Shown here: in pieces, positions 1-11,127 of the stretch
How the letters are laid out: every line of letters starts with the position of its first letter
How positions within the stretch are numbered: the first letter of the stretch is position 1
Assembly (NCBI RefSeq): GCF_958295425.1
Contig: NC_081144.1
Span: 8,307,186 to 8,371,185 of the forward strand
Direction of reading: 5' to 3'
Source of the DNA: Solea solea
Taxonomy: Eukaryota; Chordata; Actinopteri; Pleuronectiformes; Soleidae
DNA: 64,000 nucleotides
Translations under genes and position numbers: made by a program
Notes under the pieces: generated by a model
What the model was told of the DNA's origin: nothing
Databases searched by the model: none
What the model saw: only the letters and a program-made list of their open reading frames with translations

Positions 1-1210
1 TTGCGCACTTCATTTTACCAAAGGAGTGAGTGGTGTATTTATCCATGCACCATTGCGCAATGGAATCATCCATAAGGTAGATGTTTTTTTAATTGTCAGT
101 GTCTTCATTAGCTCGTGTTTGTTTGTTTGTAGGGTGGTGGTGAATATTTACATATATTTGATTGAGCTCGTCATATCTCTAACAAACACGGAATGAGTTA
201 CAGAAAAGGCGTGGTAAGTAAAAGTAAAGATTGACTGGGACAAATAAGACTTTTCTGCTTTATATGGCAGGATGTGTTTTTTTTTTATTTATTGGCTGCG
301 TACTTTGAATTGTGTCGTTGTTGCACTTGTCAGTGTGTATCATGCTGCGTATAATGTCCAGTCCCAGCTCTGGACATAAAGTATAAAATATCTTGATGAA
401 ATGTAAAATAATCCACACTTCATTCAGTAATCTGTAGTTGCGTAAAGACTTGAAGTTGAAATTATGTAACATTGTTTTTCCTCCATCCTCACTTTCCTCA
501 CTGCACAGTGAGGTTAAAAAAATGGAAAAGTACTGTTAATTCTTTATAAATATTCATTTATGTGCGTCTCCTGTGCCTGCACCTTGACTCAGCTCCATCC
601 ATCTAGAGGTTTCTATGTCATACGCACTTTTTATTCCTGATGTAAACAAACCCCCCCCCAGATGTAATACTCTCATTCAACACAGGGTGGCGTATTTGTG
701 CAGTGAGTGTTTCACAGCTCGTACATTAGGACATGAAGTATCAGAAACATTGTTCTTGGAATGAGTCAGGATATCTTACCGGGCAGTATTGAGATTGTAA
801 CAGCAGCTCCAGTGGATGGTGTACATTATCTTTTCTTTTTTTTTTTTTTTTTTGCTGACACAAGGACCGACACATTCATTTGTTGCGTCTGACATCTCTT
901 GACGTAAAAATCCCCCAAACTGACTGCAACGGATTGACTGTTTGATAAGCACAGGGTGGGAAAACGTCAGCAGTTTCATGACAGATTGTGACTTAAGGAC
1001 ATAAAGGTGTGAGAGAAGAAGTAATGCTTCGGTGTTTCAGCTCCCCACGTCCACATTATTATGGTTTTTACAGAGGACAATGGCTTTGCTTTAGTGAACT
1101 TCAGAGTCAACACAGCATCTTACTGTTGATAAGGGTTACTGTCAAATAGTCGCTGATTAACACTTGACCAGCTGCGTGTTGACAGCATTTAAGTGCAGGG
1201 TGGTCTGCAG

Positions 1211-1244
<34 letters not shown>

Positions 1245-2665
1245 CCACAATATGATATTTTTCCTGGGCTTTTCTCAGGCCCTGCTGAAGCTGCGAGGCT
1301 TCTCTCTCTGACAGTGCCAGAGAGATTATCAGCGTGTCACTGCAAATCAGGTAATAGATAAAACAATTACGGCATTTACTTTTCCCATGACCACACATTC
1401 CCAATACAGCCTCAAAAGTGTATCAATGAAGCTGACTGGGCAACTTCCCAATGGAGAGATTAAGGTTTAGGAAGTGGAACAGGCACGGTTGATAGATGAC
1501 ACGGCTAAAATTAACACGCTGCCCCCTGGATGAGGAGCATAAATAGCAGACAGGAAGGATGAGCATTTTGGACGTATCTTTAAAGCCGTAGCGTGTCTCT
1601 GTCAGCAACACAAACCACTGTCTTTGTAAAACTTCCTGTTCTCATAAGAGGCTGCAGAGTGGATTGCATGGAACGATTGGGTGCTGGTATAAACAAACTA
1701 GCGCAGGCCTGATATTGTGTGCTGTCGGAGCACAATTTCAAATGCAAAGTGTCCGTGTTCGTGCAATTATCTGATGTATGTCGAGACTTTTACCAAAACG
1801 ATAGACCTCAAATCCTCAGATCAATACTCTCAGCATCCACGCGTTAAGCTCAGAGCAAACGTGCCTTGATCCGCGAGATCTTTTACATTTCCCATCGAGC
1901 TCAGGGGTGAAAGCCGATTCTCCTCACACGACTCTCCTTTCTGAGACGTGTAAGGTGAAGCTTTGGGCTTTGTGTCGTCTGACTCCGGTGGGGAATTAGA
2001 ATGTCAGGAGCTACAACTGCTCTGGTTGAGAAAATTTTACAGCCACATAAAATAAAGGACGAAATCCTACACGTGTAACTGGAGACATCGAGGCGTCACA
2101 ACATGGCGATGGTTAAGTTATCTCGTGTACAACTGAGGTTCAAGACGTCGGTGAGACCGCACTGCAGCAAAGGAAATAGTCTCAGAATGTTGTTGACTGC
2201 GAGTCAGCACTTAGGATTTTTGTAATAAACAGAAAGTACTCTTACAAATAAATGAATTATTTATGAAGGCACTTGTTGAATGTTATCTGTATAGTAATTG
2301 GTTTGATCTGTTTACCTTTTGTTAACGGAGACAAAGCTTTCTTTGTAAAGTAAACAGTCTTGACAGCAGGTCCTCTTATAGCCGTACACTGCTCATTGTT
2401 TCTGGAACACATTGTTGAATTTGATTATTTTTGATCTTTCCCCAAACTCGTTGATGGTGAGAGATCATTTGCGTGTGTATTTTTATTTTCACTTATCATT
2501 TGGCCCCTTTGTTAACAAGTAACTGTCCCTTTCCTGGGTTTTTTTGGGCAGCTGTAGCTTTCTCATCCACACAAATACTAATGAATGCACTAAAAATGCA
2601 CTGTTAAACCTCTTCTGCTGGCTTTTGTTCACAAATGTGTTGTCTCTCCTTTATCTTTCTGCAGC
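1..2665. other. No gene recognised; (CA)n and AT-rich noncoding DNA
   Basis: No reading frame here looks like a protein family and no convincing exon chain is visible on either strand. It contains a (CA)n array at about 1212-1242 and scattered homopolymers. A short segment at about 1311-1351 lies between an acceptor-like and a donor-like site, but its translation is not recognisable. It may be intergenic or an intron of a transcript running into the mir-29 region. Confidence 0.5.
1212..1242. repeat. (CA)n microsatellite
   Basis: Uninterrupted CA dinucleotide repeat of about 15 units. Confidence 0.95.
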
Positions 2666-2711
2666 TCCGTTGTCCAGTTTACATTAGACGTGAAGAATCT
2701 TCTGATCAAGG
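2666..2711 (+). other. Candidate internal exon of unknown transcript
   Basis: A 46-nt segment lies between a strong pyrimidine-rich acceptor (ending CTTTCTGCAG) and a strong donor (AAG|gtatgtg). Two frames are open. One reads SVVQFTLDVKNLLIK; the other contains PVYIRREESSDQ. A further strong acceptor at 3068 (TTTTTTTTCAG) follows, after which both frames stop almost at once (TGC TAG, or V-L-A-L-F-stop). This could be the 3' end of an unrecognised + strand gene or a noncoding exon of the mir-29 host RNA. I do not recognise the peptide. Confidence 0.3.
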
Positions 2712-3616
2712 TATGTGAAGAAATAAATGAAACTGCAGAGGCCCATGTTCTTAAAATAAACTCTGCTAATGTTTGAAACAAAACAGACTATTTATAAGAC
2801 AGGAACATGGGGCTTTTAAAGATACAGCCACATCCATTTGACATGACACACACTCTTTGTTCCTTTTCTTTGATTGATTTGACTGCGTTGGGCTGAAGTT
2901 GCCTATGTTTTAAAACTGCTTGGCATTATTATTCTAAATACATGTGCAGTTTGTACAATAGCTTGTTGTCTCTATGTCATAAACACCCAGGACTAAAAGA
3001 GGAAGTACATGTGGTAGACCGATTCATGGTAAATCACCTCACACTCTGTTTTTTTGTTTTTTTTTCAGTGCTAGCTCTATTCTAGGCGAGGAATGAAGAA
3101 GTGAATGCACTCTCTGTCTGAATCGCAATAGTATAACCAGCATGTGTAACACAAAGCTGCAAAGAGAAAAAAACGGAAGAGCGTCGCGTAAATGTGTTTC
3201 TTTACTGGAGATTCAGAGACGAGTGGAATCCCTTGATTTGAATTTTTTAAAAAACCAGAACACCATCAGAGTGCTTATGCAACTGATACACAAGCTGGTG
3301 ATGTGCCTTTAAAACCAGTGGGTTGTCAGGTGATCGAGGAGCTCAGTCAGCTCAGCCTCACAGTCGGTGAAACCAGAGTGAGTCTCGAGCAGCGAGGAGG
3401 GCAGTGGAGAGCGAGAGAGAGACCCAATTTTGAAGGGGACATGGGGGGGAAATGGGGACACGGCAACGTCATAGAATAGGGGCGGAAAGGGAGCCGAGGT
3501 GGCAGGGTCCCTTTAACTGCAGGCTGCTCCTGCTGACTTGCCTTGTGTGGCAGCGAGCAAGTGTGCTCTCTGGCTCAGCTTGATCAAGGAGCAGCGCTGT
3601 GTGGCCACAACAGTCG

Positions 3617-3624
3617 TATAAAAG
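3617..3624 (+). promoter_or_regulatory. TATA box (TATAAAAG)
   Basis: A consensus TATAAAAG sits in a locally GC-richer stretch with CpG-containing sequence just downstream (about 3640-3720). About 410 bp further is an ATG in good Kozak context at 4029. A + strand transcript starting near 3645-3650 is inferred. It could be a short secreted/membrane protein gene or the primary transcript of the mir-29 pair 5 kb downstream. Confidence 0.4.
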
Positions 3625-3679
3625 CGCAGAGAATTAAGTGCTGCGTCACACTCAGGAAGAGGGGCAGCGTGATCATGCG

Positions 3680-3880
3680 TGCGCGGGCCGTGTGCGTGCG
3701 TGCGCGCGCACGCACATGTGCAATCTCTGTTCTGTGGGCTCTGTTCTGCTCCTGTGTACATGTGTGTATTTGAGGTGGCTGTCTTCACAGCAGCTCTGCT
3801 CTTGCAACACGATGAAAATAAAGGGTGCGTGTGTTTGAGAGGTAAGCAGAAATGGAGAGAGAGAGAGAGAGAGAGAGAGC
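3680..3880. repeat. Low-complexity GT/GC and (GA)n tracts
   Basis: Alternating purine-pyrimidine GTGCGTGCGCGCGCACGC at about 3690-3715 (Z-DNA-prone) is followed by a (GA)n array at about 3856-3880. The open frames here are produced by the repeats and are not genes. Confidence 0.8.
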
Positions 3881-4028
3881 GGGAGGGAGACAGCGCGAGG
3901 TGGGGAGAGTGAGAGCAAGTGAGAGAGATTTTGGATTAGTTGCTACGTCACTTTTTCACGTTGGCAGAAACAGAAGCTGAGATAGCAGAAGCCTAGAGTC
4001 ATCGAGTTTTCCACCTGAAGTGGACACA

Positions 4029-4077
4029 ATGGTTTCGGACAGGCTCGGCTTTCTCCTCCTCTTCCTCATCCTCGTTG
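4029..4077 (+). CDS. Possible first coding exon encoding a signal peptide
   Basis: ATG at 4029 in strong Kozak context (ACAATGG) opens MVSDRLGFLLLFLILV followed by a codon split by a donor (GTTG|gtagtt). A basic residue followed by a long Leu/Phe/Ile core is typical of an N-terminal signal sequence. It lies about 410 bp downstream of a TATA box. No downstream exon with a matching phase (one nucleotide carried over) and a recognisable secreted domain was found on the + strand before the CD46-like gene, so the gene is unidentified. The exon could equally be a chance frame in the 5' part of the mir-29 host RNA. Confidence 0.25.
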
Positions 4078-4115
4078 GTAGTTTTGATCTGTGCTGCCTG
4101 CTGTCGCTACTCTTC

Positions 4116-4118
<3 letters not shown>

Positions 4119-4148
<30 letters not shown>
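4119..4148. repeat. (GT)n microsatellite
   Basis: About 15 GT units immediately downstream of the possible signal-peptide exon. Confidence 0.95.
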
Positions 4149-4149
<1 letters not shown>

Positions 4150-4963
4150 GTTCCTGTGAGCTGGTTTCAACATGGATGCTGGAGATGACACAGTTTCCCC
4201 TAGATGTTGTTGTGATAGTATATGAAGGTGTCAGTGTTGCTCGGGGTGCGGTGCGACAGAGGGGTTAACCGGAAAGAATATTCTGGAGGATTCTTAATAA
4301 CCACAGCGAAGCTCAATCAGGAATGTTTATGCCTCGAGAATTATCGAGGTATTCAGACGTCGCCTCGCTCGCCGCCGTCGCCACATGGAATACGGATCGG
4401 TGTAAACAGGTGAATACAACCGTGCATGATGACGTATGATGACACTCGTATTATACCTTTAATACGCCATTATATGGACGCGTGTATTGATGCAGCCAGG
4501 TGGGCACGGCAGCCGTGAGGAAGGAAATGACTGGATTTGTTTTTTGTTTTTGTTTTTTTATTGAAACAAAGGCTGATTTTGACATTCGGTGTATGTGTTC
4601 AAACTGTCAACGACTACTTGTTGTGGTAAACTCTTCATAGGATGATGAAACTGATGAAAGTGAGCACGGGGAGGGAGAGGCGTGAGTGTATGAAGGCAAA
4701 TTCTGGTTGGGGATGGGGAATAGATCGGCTCTGGATCTATGGCTAGTGGCACTTTTGTCTTGGGATTTGTTTTCACCCTCTAGGGCCACTGGGATTCGGC
4801 AAAACCCCTTCCCAAGACATATTTGTTTCTGCGTAGTAAAGAGAGATGGAGATGGTGACGCAGTCTGGGCCGGGTTTCTCTTCGGCCAGTATGCAGCAGC
4901 TTGTGTTTCTCTCTTTCTCTTGTCTGTTTATCCATCCATCAATACTCTATCTATCGTATCCTA

Positions 4964-5037
4964 TCAGGATGTCATAGAACAAGGAGGATAAACATGGGAA
5001 CGTTAATGCAGTAATAAAACGGAGCACGGACATCCAT
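4964..5037. repeat. Dispersed 74-bp repeat, copy 1
   Basis: Matches 11054-11127 at 72 of 74 positions on the same strand. It sits between two partially duplicated pyrimidine-rich segments (about 4900-4950 and 5071-5120) that share CTCTCTTTCTCTTGTCTGTT. Origin unknown; probably a fragment of a mobile element. Confidence 0.75.
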
Positions 5038-5325
5038 CTATTATCTGTCCCCCCCCCCTCCCGTCCTTTCAGCTTGTGGTTCTCTCTTTCTCTTGTCTGT
5101 TTATCTATCCATTACTCTCCAAGAGAAAGGGGGACGTGGAAAAGGGGCAAAATGTCATGGCAAAGGATCAGAGAGAGAAAAGAAGGAGATACAAACCGAG
5201 GTAGAAGGGGGAAAAAAAGGAGGGAGAGAAATAGAGAAGTTGTTTACCTTGCTCTCTTGGTGACTTTGCTTTGGCGTCTCTCCAGTTCACATGCACTGGA
5301 CTTCCTAAAGCTGCAGCATCACAGG

Positions 5326-5445
5326 CCAATCGTGCCAAAGCTGGATTCTCATTGGGTGGGAGGAGCTTTCCTGGCTCTACAAGCTGCACAGCACTACTTT
5401 ATTGGCTTAGTGCAAGTGAGCAGCTGGAGGCTAATATCTGATTGG
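5326..5445. promoter_or_regulatory. Cluster of four CCAAT boxes
   Basis: CCAAT occurs at 5326-5330 on the + strand. ATTGG (reverse CCAAT) occurs at 5351-5355, 5401-5405 and 5441-5445. Spacings of 25, 50 and 40 bp resemble NF-Y-dependent promoters or enhancers. A 185-codon open frame spans the cluster but resembles no protein. Confidence 0.35.
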
Positions 5446-5810
5446 TTAAGAACAGCCGTTCTTCTAATACAAAGGTTCGGCAAAAATGCCGTTCCTTGGA
5501 TACATGACATCAGATGCATTACTGTGGATATTATGGCATTGATGCTACGTGTTTTCTTTGCCCAGTTGTGTGACGTTTGGAGCCATGTTTTTATTTTATT
5601 GTCATGCGTTTGTCTTCCAGCTCAGGCTTGACATTTCTATCTGTACCTGCTTCCCATGATGCAGTGGGTGAGCCTGAGGCCTTGGCAACACAACGTTTTA
5701 AAGCTGCCATAATGTTCTAATAACTTCCATGAATGTTTGTTTGTTTTTTAAGACATAATCTAAGACATTATGCCACTTAATTACTTTGTGTCAAGAATAT
5801 GTTGGTTTCG

Positions 5811-5811
<1 letters not shown>

Positions 5812-5840
<29 letters not shown>
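5812..5840. repeat. (GATA)n microsatellite
   Basis: About seven GATA units. Confidence 0.9.
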
Positions 5841-5841
<1 letters not shown>

Positions 5842-6809
5842 AACCTTTTCCACTTCTTTCACAGCAACTCTTCCTCAGAGACCACAGAAAACTACGAGAC
5901 GAGTAAAAGTGTTGCCAAGGCCTTCCTGTTCACTGTGGACTCAGCTGCGTAGCATGGTTGCCTGACACTCCCTGACACCTTTTTTGGTTTCTGTGTGTTT
6001 GTTGATGGTGGCAACCACAGGAAGAGCTTGAATCCCTGGACATGGCAGAGGTTTTCTCCTTCACTTAATCTGGAGTCCAGCGTCCAAAATACTGAGCCAC
6101 CTTACTGAGATGATGCAAGACTGTGTGTGTGTGCGTGTGTGGCCGCCTGTGGTCTGCATTGCAGCTCCGGCTTCTACAGAAAGTCTCTCTCTCTCTCTCT
6201 CTAAATGTGCTGAGGGTATAACAAACTGTGTACCGAGGCTGCGCATTTATTTCCTCCTTTTCAAAGATGATTGTAAAGAAGATTTTTAGCATCAATGCTG
6301 AAGCAGGTACTTTCCCAGTCAGGGGAGTGGGGGTCATTGCTTATAAATGAATGAAGTCTATGGTTAGTCTGTGTGGGCCACACATCCACACAAGACACGA
6401 AGTAGATGCAGTTAAGAGAGCGACTATTCTAACTTCCGTGCAGGCAGTTGATTCATTTAATAAGTAAAGTCGGTAGTATTTCATCCATGAGACGAATTAT
6501 TATACATATGTTACTGCACTCAGTTAATAACTACGCACATTTCTGTTTTTAGGACTTGTGCGTGAAGATGTTACTCTGAGTGAGTGAGTTTTCTCGGGGT
6601 GCTTCACAGTTCCACTTCCCTGAAGGCGTCCTGTCCCTTTAAATCTTTCATAAGCGTTACACAAGAGGTCCAGTGGCACACAAGCAACAAACAGCCCGAA
6701 AAAAAGAAAATTGACAGGGTTGGGTTGAGCCAGCGAGGCGAAGAGAAAACACGCACCTACAGATAGCGCAGCTCTCCGATCACAGCTGTCACTGTGGCTA
6801 CCATGCAAA

Positions 6810-6836
6810 AACACACACACACACACACACACACAC
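6810..6836. repeat. (CA)n microsatellite
   Basis: About 13 CA units. Confidence 0.9.
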
Positions 6837-7325
6837 TGCCTTACACACCCTGCTATACAAACAGCCTCAACGAAAAATGGACCTGAAAAGGAAGCGAGGG
6901 TTTGGTCATTCCTCTCGTTTCCTTGGAAAAAACGAAGTAAACCACCGTCTTAATTTTTGACGCTGGAGTTATTTGTCCTTGATTTGGCTTTAGTAATAGG
7001 GACGACATATTTGTGGGAGTTAACATGAACGTGGAGAAATGGAAATGGAGTGTGCAGACTGTGTGTAGGCGCATGTGATGTGGGTTTGAAGCAAGACAAT
7101 AAAGTGTCGACGGCCATTTCACTCGCATATAAAGAGTAAAAACAGTGCAGGAGGTGGACAGAAGGGAGTCATTCGAAAGGATTTTGTAGTTTTGTACTTT
7201 GGTAACGCATGCTGGCAACAAGTCCATAAACTGGCCACTACCTGTCCTTGCCGCACCCTCGTTGTGCGTCTGCATCATGGCTCTCATTGCCAACAATTGA
7301 CTACCACTTCCTCTTTCCCTTGTAG

Positions 7326-7395
7326 TCGATTGGAGAGCAACACACTGTCACGCTGGCTGTTCTACCGAGCAACAGGGAGGAGACGACTCATAGAG
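7326..7395 (+). other. Candidate exon, possibly of the mir-29 host RNA
   Basis: A 70-nt segment follows an excellent polypyrimidine tract and acceptor (CTTCCTCTTTCCCTTGTAG) and ends at a donor (AGAG|gtgcgtg). Two frames are open across it and neither peptide is recognisable. It lies 1.4 kb upstream of mir-29b on the same strand, so a noncoding exon of the primary miRNA transcript is the simplest reading. Confidence 0.3.
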
Positions 7396-8781
7396 GTGCG
7401 TGTGACGGTCTTTAGCTGAAGGTGAGCTTGTGTGTTGTACAGTGACGGTGTTTCGTGGGTCTGTTCCTGTTTGGCCCTTCGCACGTCTGTGAAGCCTGGA
7501 TCAAGTATCAGCGGCGTGTAGGCGTGCTACAGAGAAATGGATTGAGGAGGGAGTGAGAAAGGGGGTGTGTTCTGGTGCGTTCTCTGTGGTTTTCCATTTC
7601 ATCTCTGGAGCTCACTCTTTCCCCTCACCTCCTTCTCCTCCTTCCACTTCTTGTTTTTTGACCATTGTGGCTTGAGCATGAGCCTAAATCCAATTCTATA
7701 TTGCATGTAAGGTCCACAGTCTGAAGAAGTCCGTTTTTAAATGTGCAGTAACCATAGATCACCAGCATGCATTTACTTATTCTGCTGTTGTTTATCTGAT
7801 ATTGCTTTTCCACCAAAAAGTATAACTTCCATACATCCAACAGTCCATATTAGCACTATCATATCATATCATATATAGTGTTTCTAAAACTTTTAATTTT
7901 CAAAAATACTTTTTTTAATACCATTTCTGTAAGTTACTGACATGTTACAGACTCCTCCATTCTTTGCATGTTATTCAATCAATTAGGTAAAATGCTAATG
8001 ATTTTGGCAACTCATCTGTGGGTTCTGACCCAGTGTCTGGTTATGCCCGAATGACAATGAAAACAGCAAAAACAAAACCATCAAATATAAGACGTTGGAA
8101 ACAGCAAGTAAGTGTTTTAAGACATAACTGCGTTTTCGTTCTCCAGTTTCTTTCTTTTCACTGTGACTCTCCTTCTCTTCTCTCCTCTCAGCAAAAGGTC
8201 AACGTTTTCTGCACCCTGGAACAGGAAGTGCATCACCTCCCAGCAACTTAAGACGTTTTTAACATTTTAAACGAATCAGCGTTTTACTCTCCAACTTGGT
8301 AATATTTATTTGCTCATTTGAAAAACAGATAAATATACAATCAATGAAAACCTGCGATTGTTCTTCACCATCCGACTGCCCCCATTTCATGAGCCACCAC
8401 TGAATTTCACTTTCGGGGGAGAATGCTGCGTGTGCATGATCTGCTGAGATGAATTTTAATGTTTGCCCCAAATTCCATAAAACATTTAGCCTTTGTGAAG
8501 ATTCTAATGCTAAACATTAGCGTTGCAGACATCTAGGAAGTCTGGGCTGTCCCTTGGGTGACTGCTCTGCTGAATCAGTCGCTGCTTCGAGCCTTTGTTA
8601 TTCATTGTACGGCACATGTTTTATCGGCTGCTGTGTCTGAACTATTTGTTTCTTCTTTTCTCAAGTCTTTGTGCCAGTTGATGTTAATTTGTCCTAAAAA
8701 ATGTCTCAGTGACGTTGACTTCCTTTGCCTTCATTTTAGGGTGTCTCACGGCACAGACGGAAGCCTTTTCTCAGACGTGCC

Positions 8782-8861
8782 CTCCTTGGAAGCTGGTTTC
8801 AGATGGTGGCTTAGAGTATTGTCACCTATCTAGCACCATTTGAAATCAGTGTTCTTGGGGT
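8782..8861 (+). ncRNA. mir29b: microRNA precursor mir-29b
   Basis: The 3' arm at 8831-8853 is identical to vertebrate miR-29b-3p as I know it: it starts TAGCACCATTTGAAATCAG, with seed AGCACCA. The 5' arm at 8793-8814 (starting CTGGTTTCA, ending GGTGGCTTAG) matches the miR-29b-2 passenger strand with one change. The arms fold into a stem with a loop around 8815-8830. miR-29 represses extracellular-matrix mRNAs, DNMT3 enzymes and MCL1, and acts in lymphocytes. A second family member lies 220 bp downstream on the same strand, as in vertebrate bicistronic mir-29 clusters, so both are expected in one primary transcript. Confidence 0.95.
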
Positions 8862-9005
8862 GGGAAGTGTTTCACTGGGCTAAAACAGGCGGTCATGAAG
8901 TGCCACGAGAGGAGTCCAGTGACCAGGCTGAATAGCATCGCCTCCCTAGTGGACAACAACCAGCGATCTACAGTGATTCTACCACTCAAGCTCTTTGTCC
9001 TATCT

Positions 9006-9083
9006 CCAAGGTTGACCGATCTCTTTTGGTGTTCAGAGTCTGCTTTTGTTTCTAGCACCATTTGAAATCGGTTACAGTGAAGG
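9006..9083 (+). ncRNA. mir29a: microRNA precursor mir-29a/29c
   Basis: The 3' arm at 9053-9074 begins TAGCACCATTTGAAATCGG, the miR-29c/fish miR-29a form, with seed AGCACCA. The 5' arm at 9013-9034 starts TGACCGAT and ends TTGGTGTTC, like the miR-29c passenger strand. The loop is around 9035-9052. It follows mir-29b by about 220 bp, the same order and orientation as human MIR29B2-MIR29C. Whether it is named 29a or 29c depends on nomenclature; fish miR-29a and mammalian 29c share this mature sequence. Both hairpins are tail-to-tail with the CD46-like gene to the right. Confidence 0.95.
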
Positions 9084-10962
9084 ACAGATCTCGTCTTTAC
9101 GTCCACGTGGATTTTTCAACTAACCTATGCCCTTCATTTTTCTGATTGTAGTGAAATGTTGGTCACAATGTATTAAATAAAAAATAAGATGTTACTCTCA
9201 GGTGTCTTGAATAGACAATGACTACGTTAAATGCTTTCTACATTATTCTGTTAAAGTCGGTAGAGGCAGTGCGACACTGAAGCTTCGATTCGTGCTTCAA
9301 AGCCTGAACTACATTCCCGTACCATAGGACCACTGCTTCGAAGCATGCTTTGGTGCGGAAGACATCATGTGACAACTGAATGAATCATCTGACTGGTATC
9401 ACGGTTGGCAATGTTCACAGTTGATCAGATACACACCACCTGACACAGCGACAGAAGAACAGCCCTACACATCAGCTCGACCGGCACTTGCGAATGTCCA
9501 AAATCCATCATCCACAGGTAATGTTATAGTTAATCAACCGATAGACAAAATAAGTAAAAGTAAAAAAAAAAAAAAAAAAAACATACACCAGTACATAACT
9601 TAAAATAAGGTACCGGAACAAAACAAGAGTTCCCCATTCCACATAATCACCCCCTACCATAGTTACACAAGCACACCCAACCTATGCCATATTTTCCCAG
9701 CACTCTCTTCAATAACCTAATACACAGATTCAACCATTCTTATTTGTAAACGGAACTTCTGTGTGTGTATGAAAACAATCGTGATCAAAGCAGAGATGCT
9801 TCCGATCAAAAGGTCTTTTCTAGAAAAGTATATTTATCCAACAATGCTCATTGAGGCGTGTGTGTATAATTAAAAGCCTCCTCTCCATCGTTTAGTCTGC
9901 CTGAAGTGACTGCAGCCTTGCACTTCGCCAGGAGAGGTCACTGTAACTGAAGCTTCGAGTAATGAACCCCTTTGCTTAACAATTGGCATAGTGTACATAC
10001 TTGCATTTGATGAAATAATATGCAAAATAAAGTTCCCAATGTTAATTTTCTTTATTTTGAAAAGATAGTGCAACTGCAAAAGCATTAAGATTCCTTCGAA
10101 AAAAAATACATTTTCAAATCAATGTACTAATCAGAAGAAATTTGGGATTTCAATAAATAGAGCATGTGCAAAAAATTCACATTCAGAAAATCTTTACTGT
10201 AACCACAGACAATGTCTCTAATGCGACAAAGCGAGTTACATTTCATACAAACATTCAGGCAAACAATTTAACTTCAAATACTCATAATACTCAAACATGA
10301 ATCATTTTTAGGCACAAGATTGGATCTCACTTCCTTCACAGGCTGAAGGGTTAAGGGTGAACAGGATTAATTTAAAATAACGCAGTCCTCCAGATTTGTT
10401 TAGAGTTAAATAAGGTACACAAACTGTGATAATTGATATGAAACACTAGCCCATTATATCCAGTGTGATTTTAGAGTTCAGTTTTGAACTAATCAGAAAT
10501 GCTGCCTTTAAGGTCAAACACAAAACGTATTTACATATTCGACTCAAACCAGTAGAAGTAGCAGATGCTATTTATACTGGATGAACTATAGTTTCTTGTA
10601 CAAACATGAAATTTCATTCCATGATGATTAGACAACTGTTAAGGTGCTGACCGGAAGTGTAGAGAAATTAAAGGTTTTTGAAAATGTCTAGTATAAACAA
10701 CTGTCTACTAGAAGCATAAGCAGAGTAATGAGTCGAATTTGGGAGGTTTCTGAATCTCAGTGGCGTTTGCCCACATGCATATAGCTCACGGAGAGTATGG
10801 GCGCATGTGAAGACTTGCTCCATGACGTTCCTCTCAAGTCATTCTTACAGCCAGCAAACTTGGACCAACAGGACTGTGACGCTTACTGTGAAGCAAAGAA
10901 ATGGTGACATGTTAGACAAAAAGTTAAAAACCTACAGTCCTGTAGTGGAGGGATTTTATTAG

Positions 10963-10963
<1 letters not shown>

Positions 10964-11008
<45 letters not shown>
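10964..11008. repeat. (TA)n microsatellite
   Basis: About 22 TA units; it lies 45 bp from the 74-bp dispersed repeat copy 2. Confidence 0.95.
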
Positions 11009-11012
<4 letters not shown>

Positions 11013-11053
11013 CGTAATGGGACTCAAAAGGAAGTAACTCTCCAACCAACAGC

Positions 11054-11127
11054 TCAGGATGTCGTAGAACAAGGAGGATAAACATGGGAACATTAATGCA
11101 GTAATAAAACGGAGCACGGACATCCAT
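11054..11127. repeat. Dispersed 74-bp repeat, copy 2
   Basis: Direct copy of 4964-5037, 6.1 kb away, with two differences (A/G at the 11th base and G/A in the middle). Read on the - strand this copy is part of a longer open frame beginning MDVRAPFYYCINVPMF, whereas copy 1 has a stop at the corresponding CGA/TGA codon. The parent element is unidentified. Confidence 0.75.

Noticed and set aside
5074..5631. 185-codon open frame on the + strand
   Set aside because: Starts with GTG-like or weak context, composition is mixed pyrimidine/CCAAT-promoter sequence, no domain is recognisable, and no splice or poly(A) context fits.
9421..9517. Exon-like open segment between CACAG and gtaatg
   Set aside because: Splice borders are acceptable, but the peptide (IRYTPPDTATEEQPYTSA) matches nothing I know and flanks look repetitive; too weak to call a gene.
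9276..9970. ACTGAAGCTTCGA repeated at about 9276 and 9945, considered as transposon ends
   Set aside because: The shared core is palindromic (GAAGCTTC), the outer flanks do not form inverted repeats, and no target duplication is visible.
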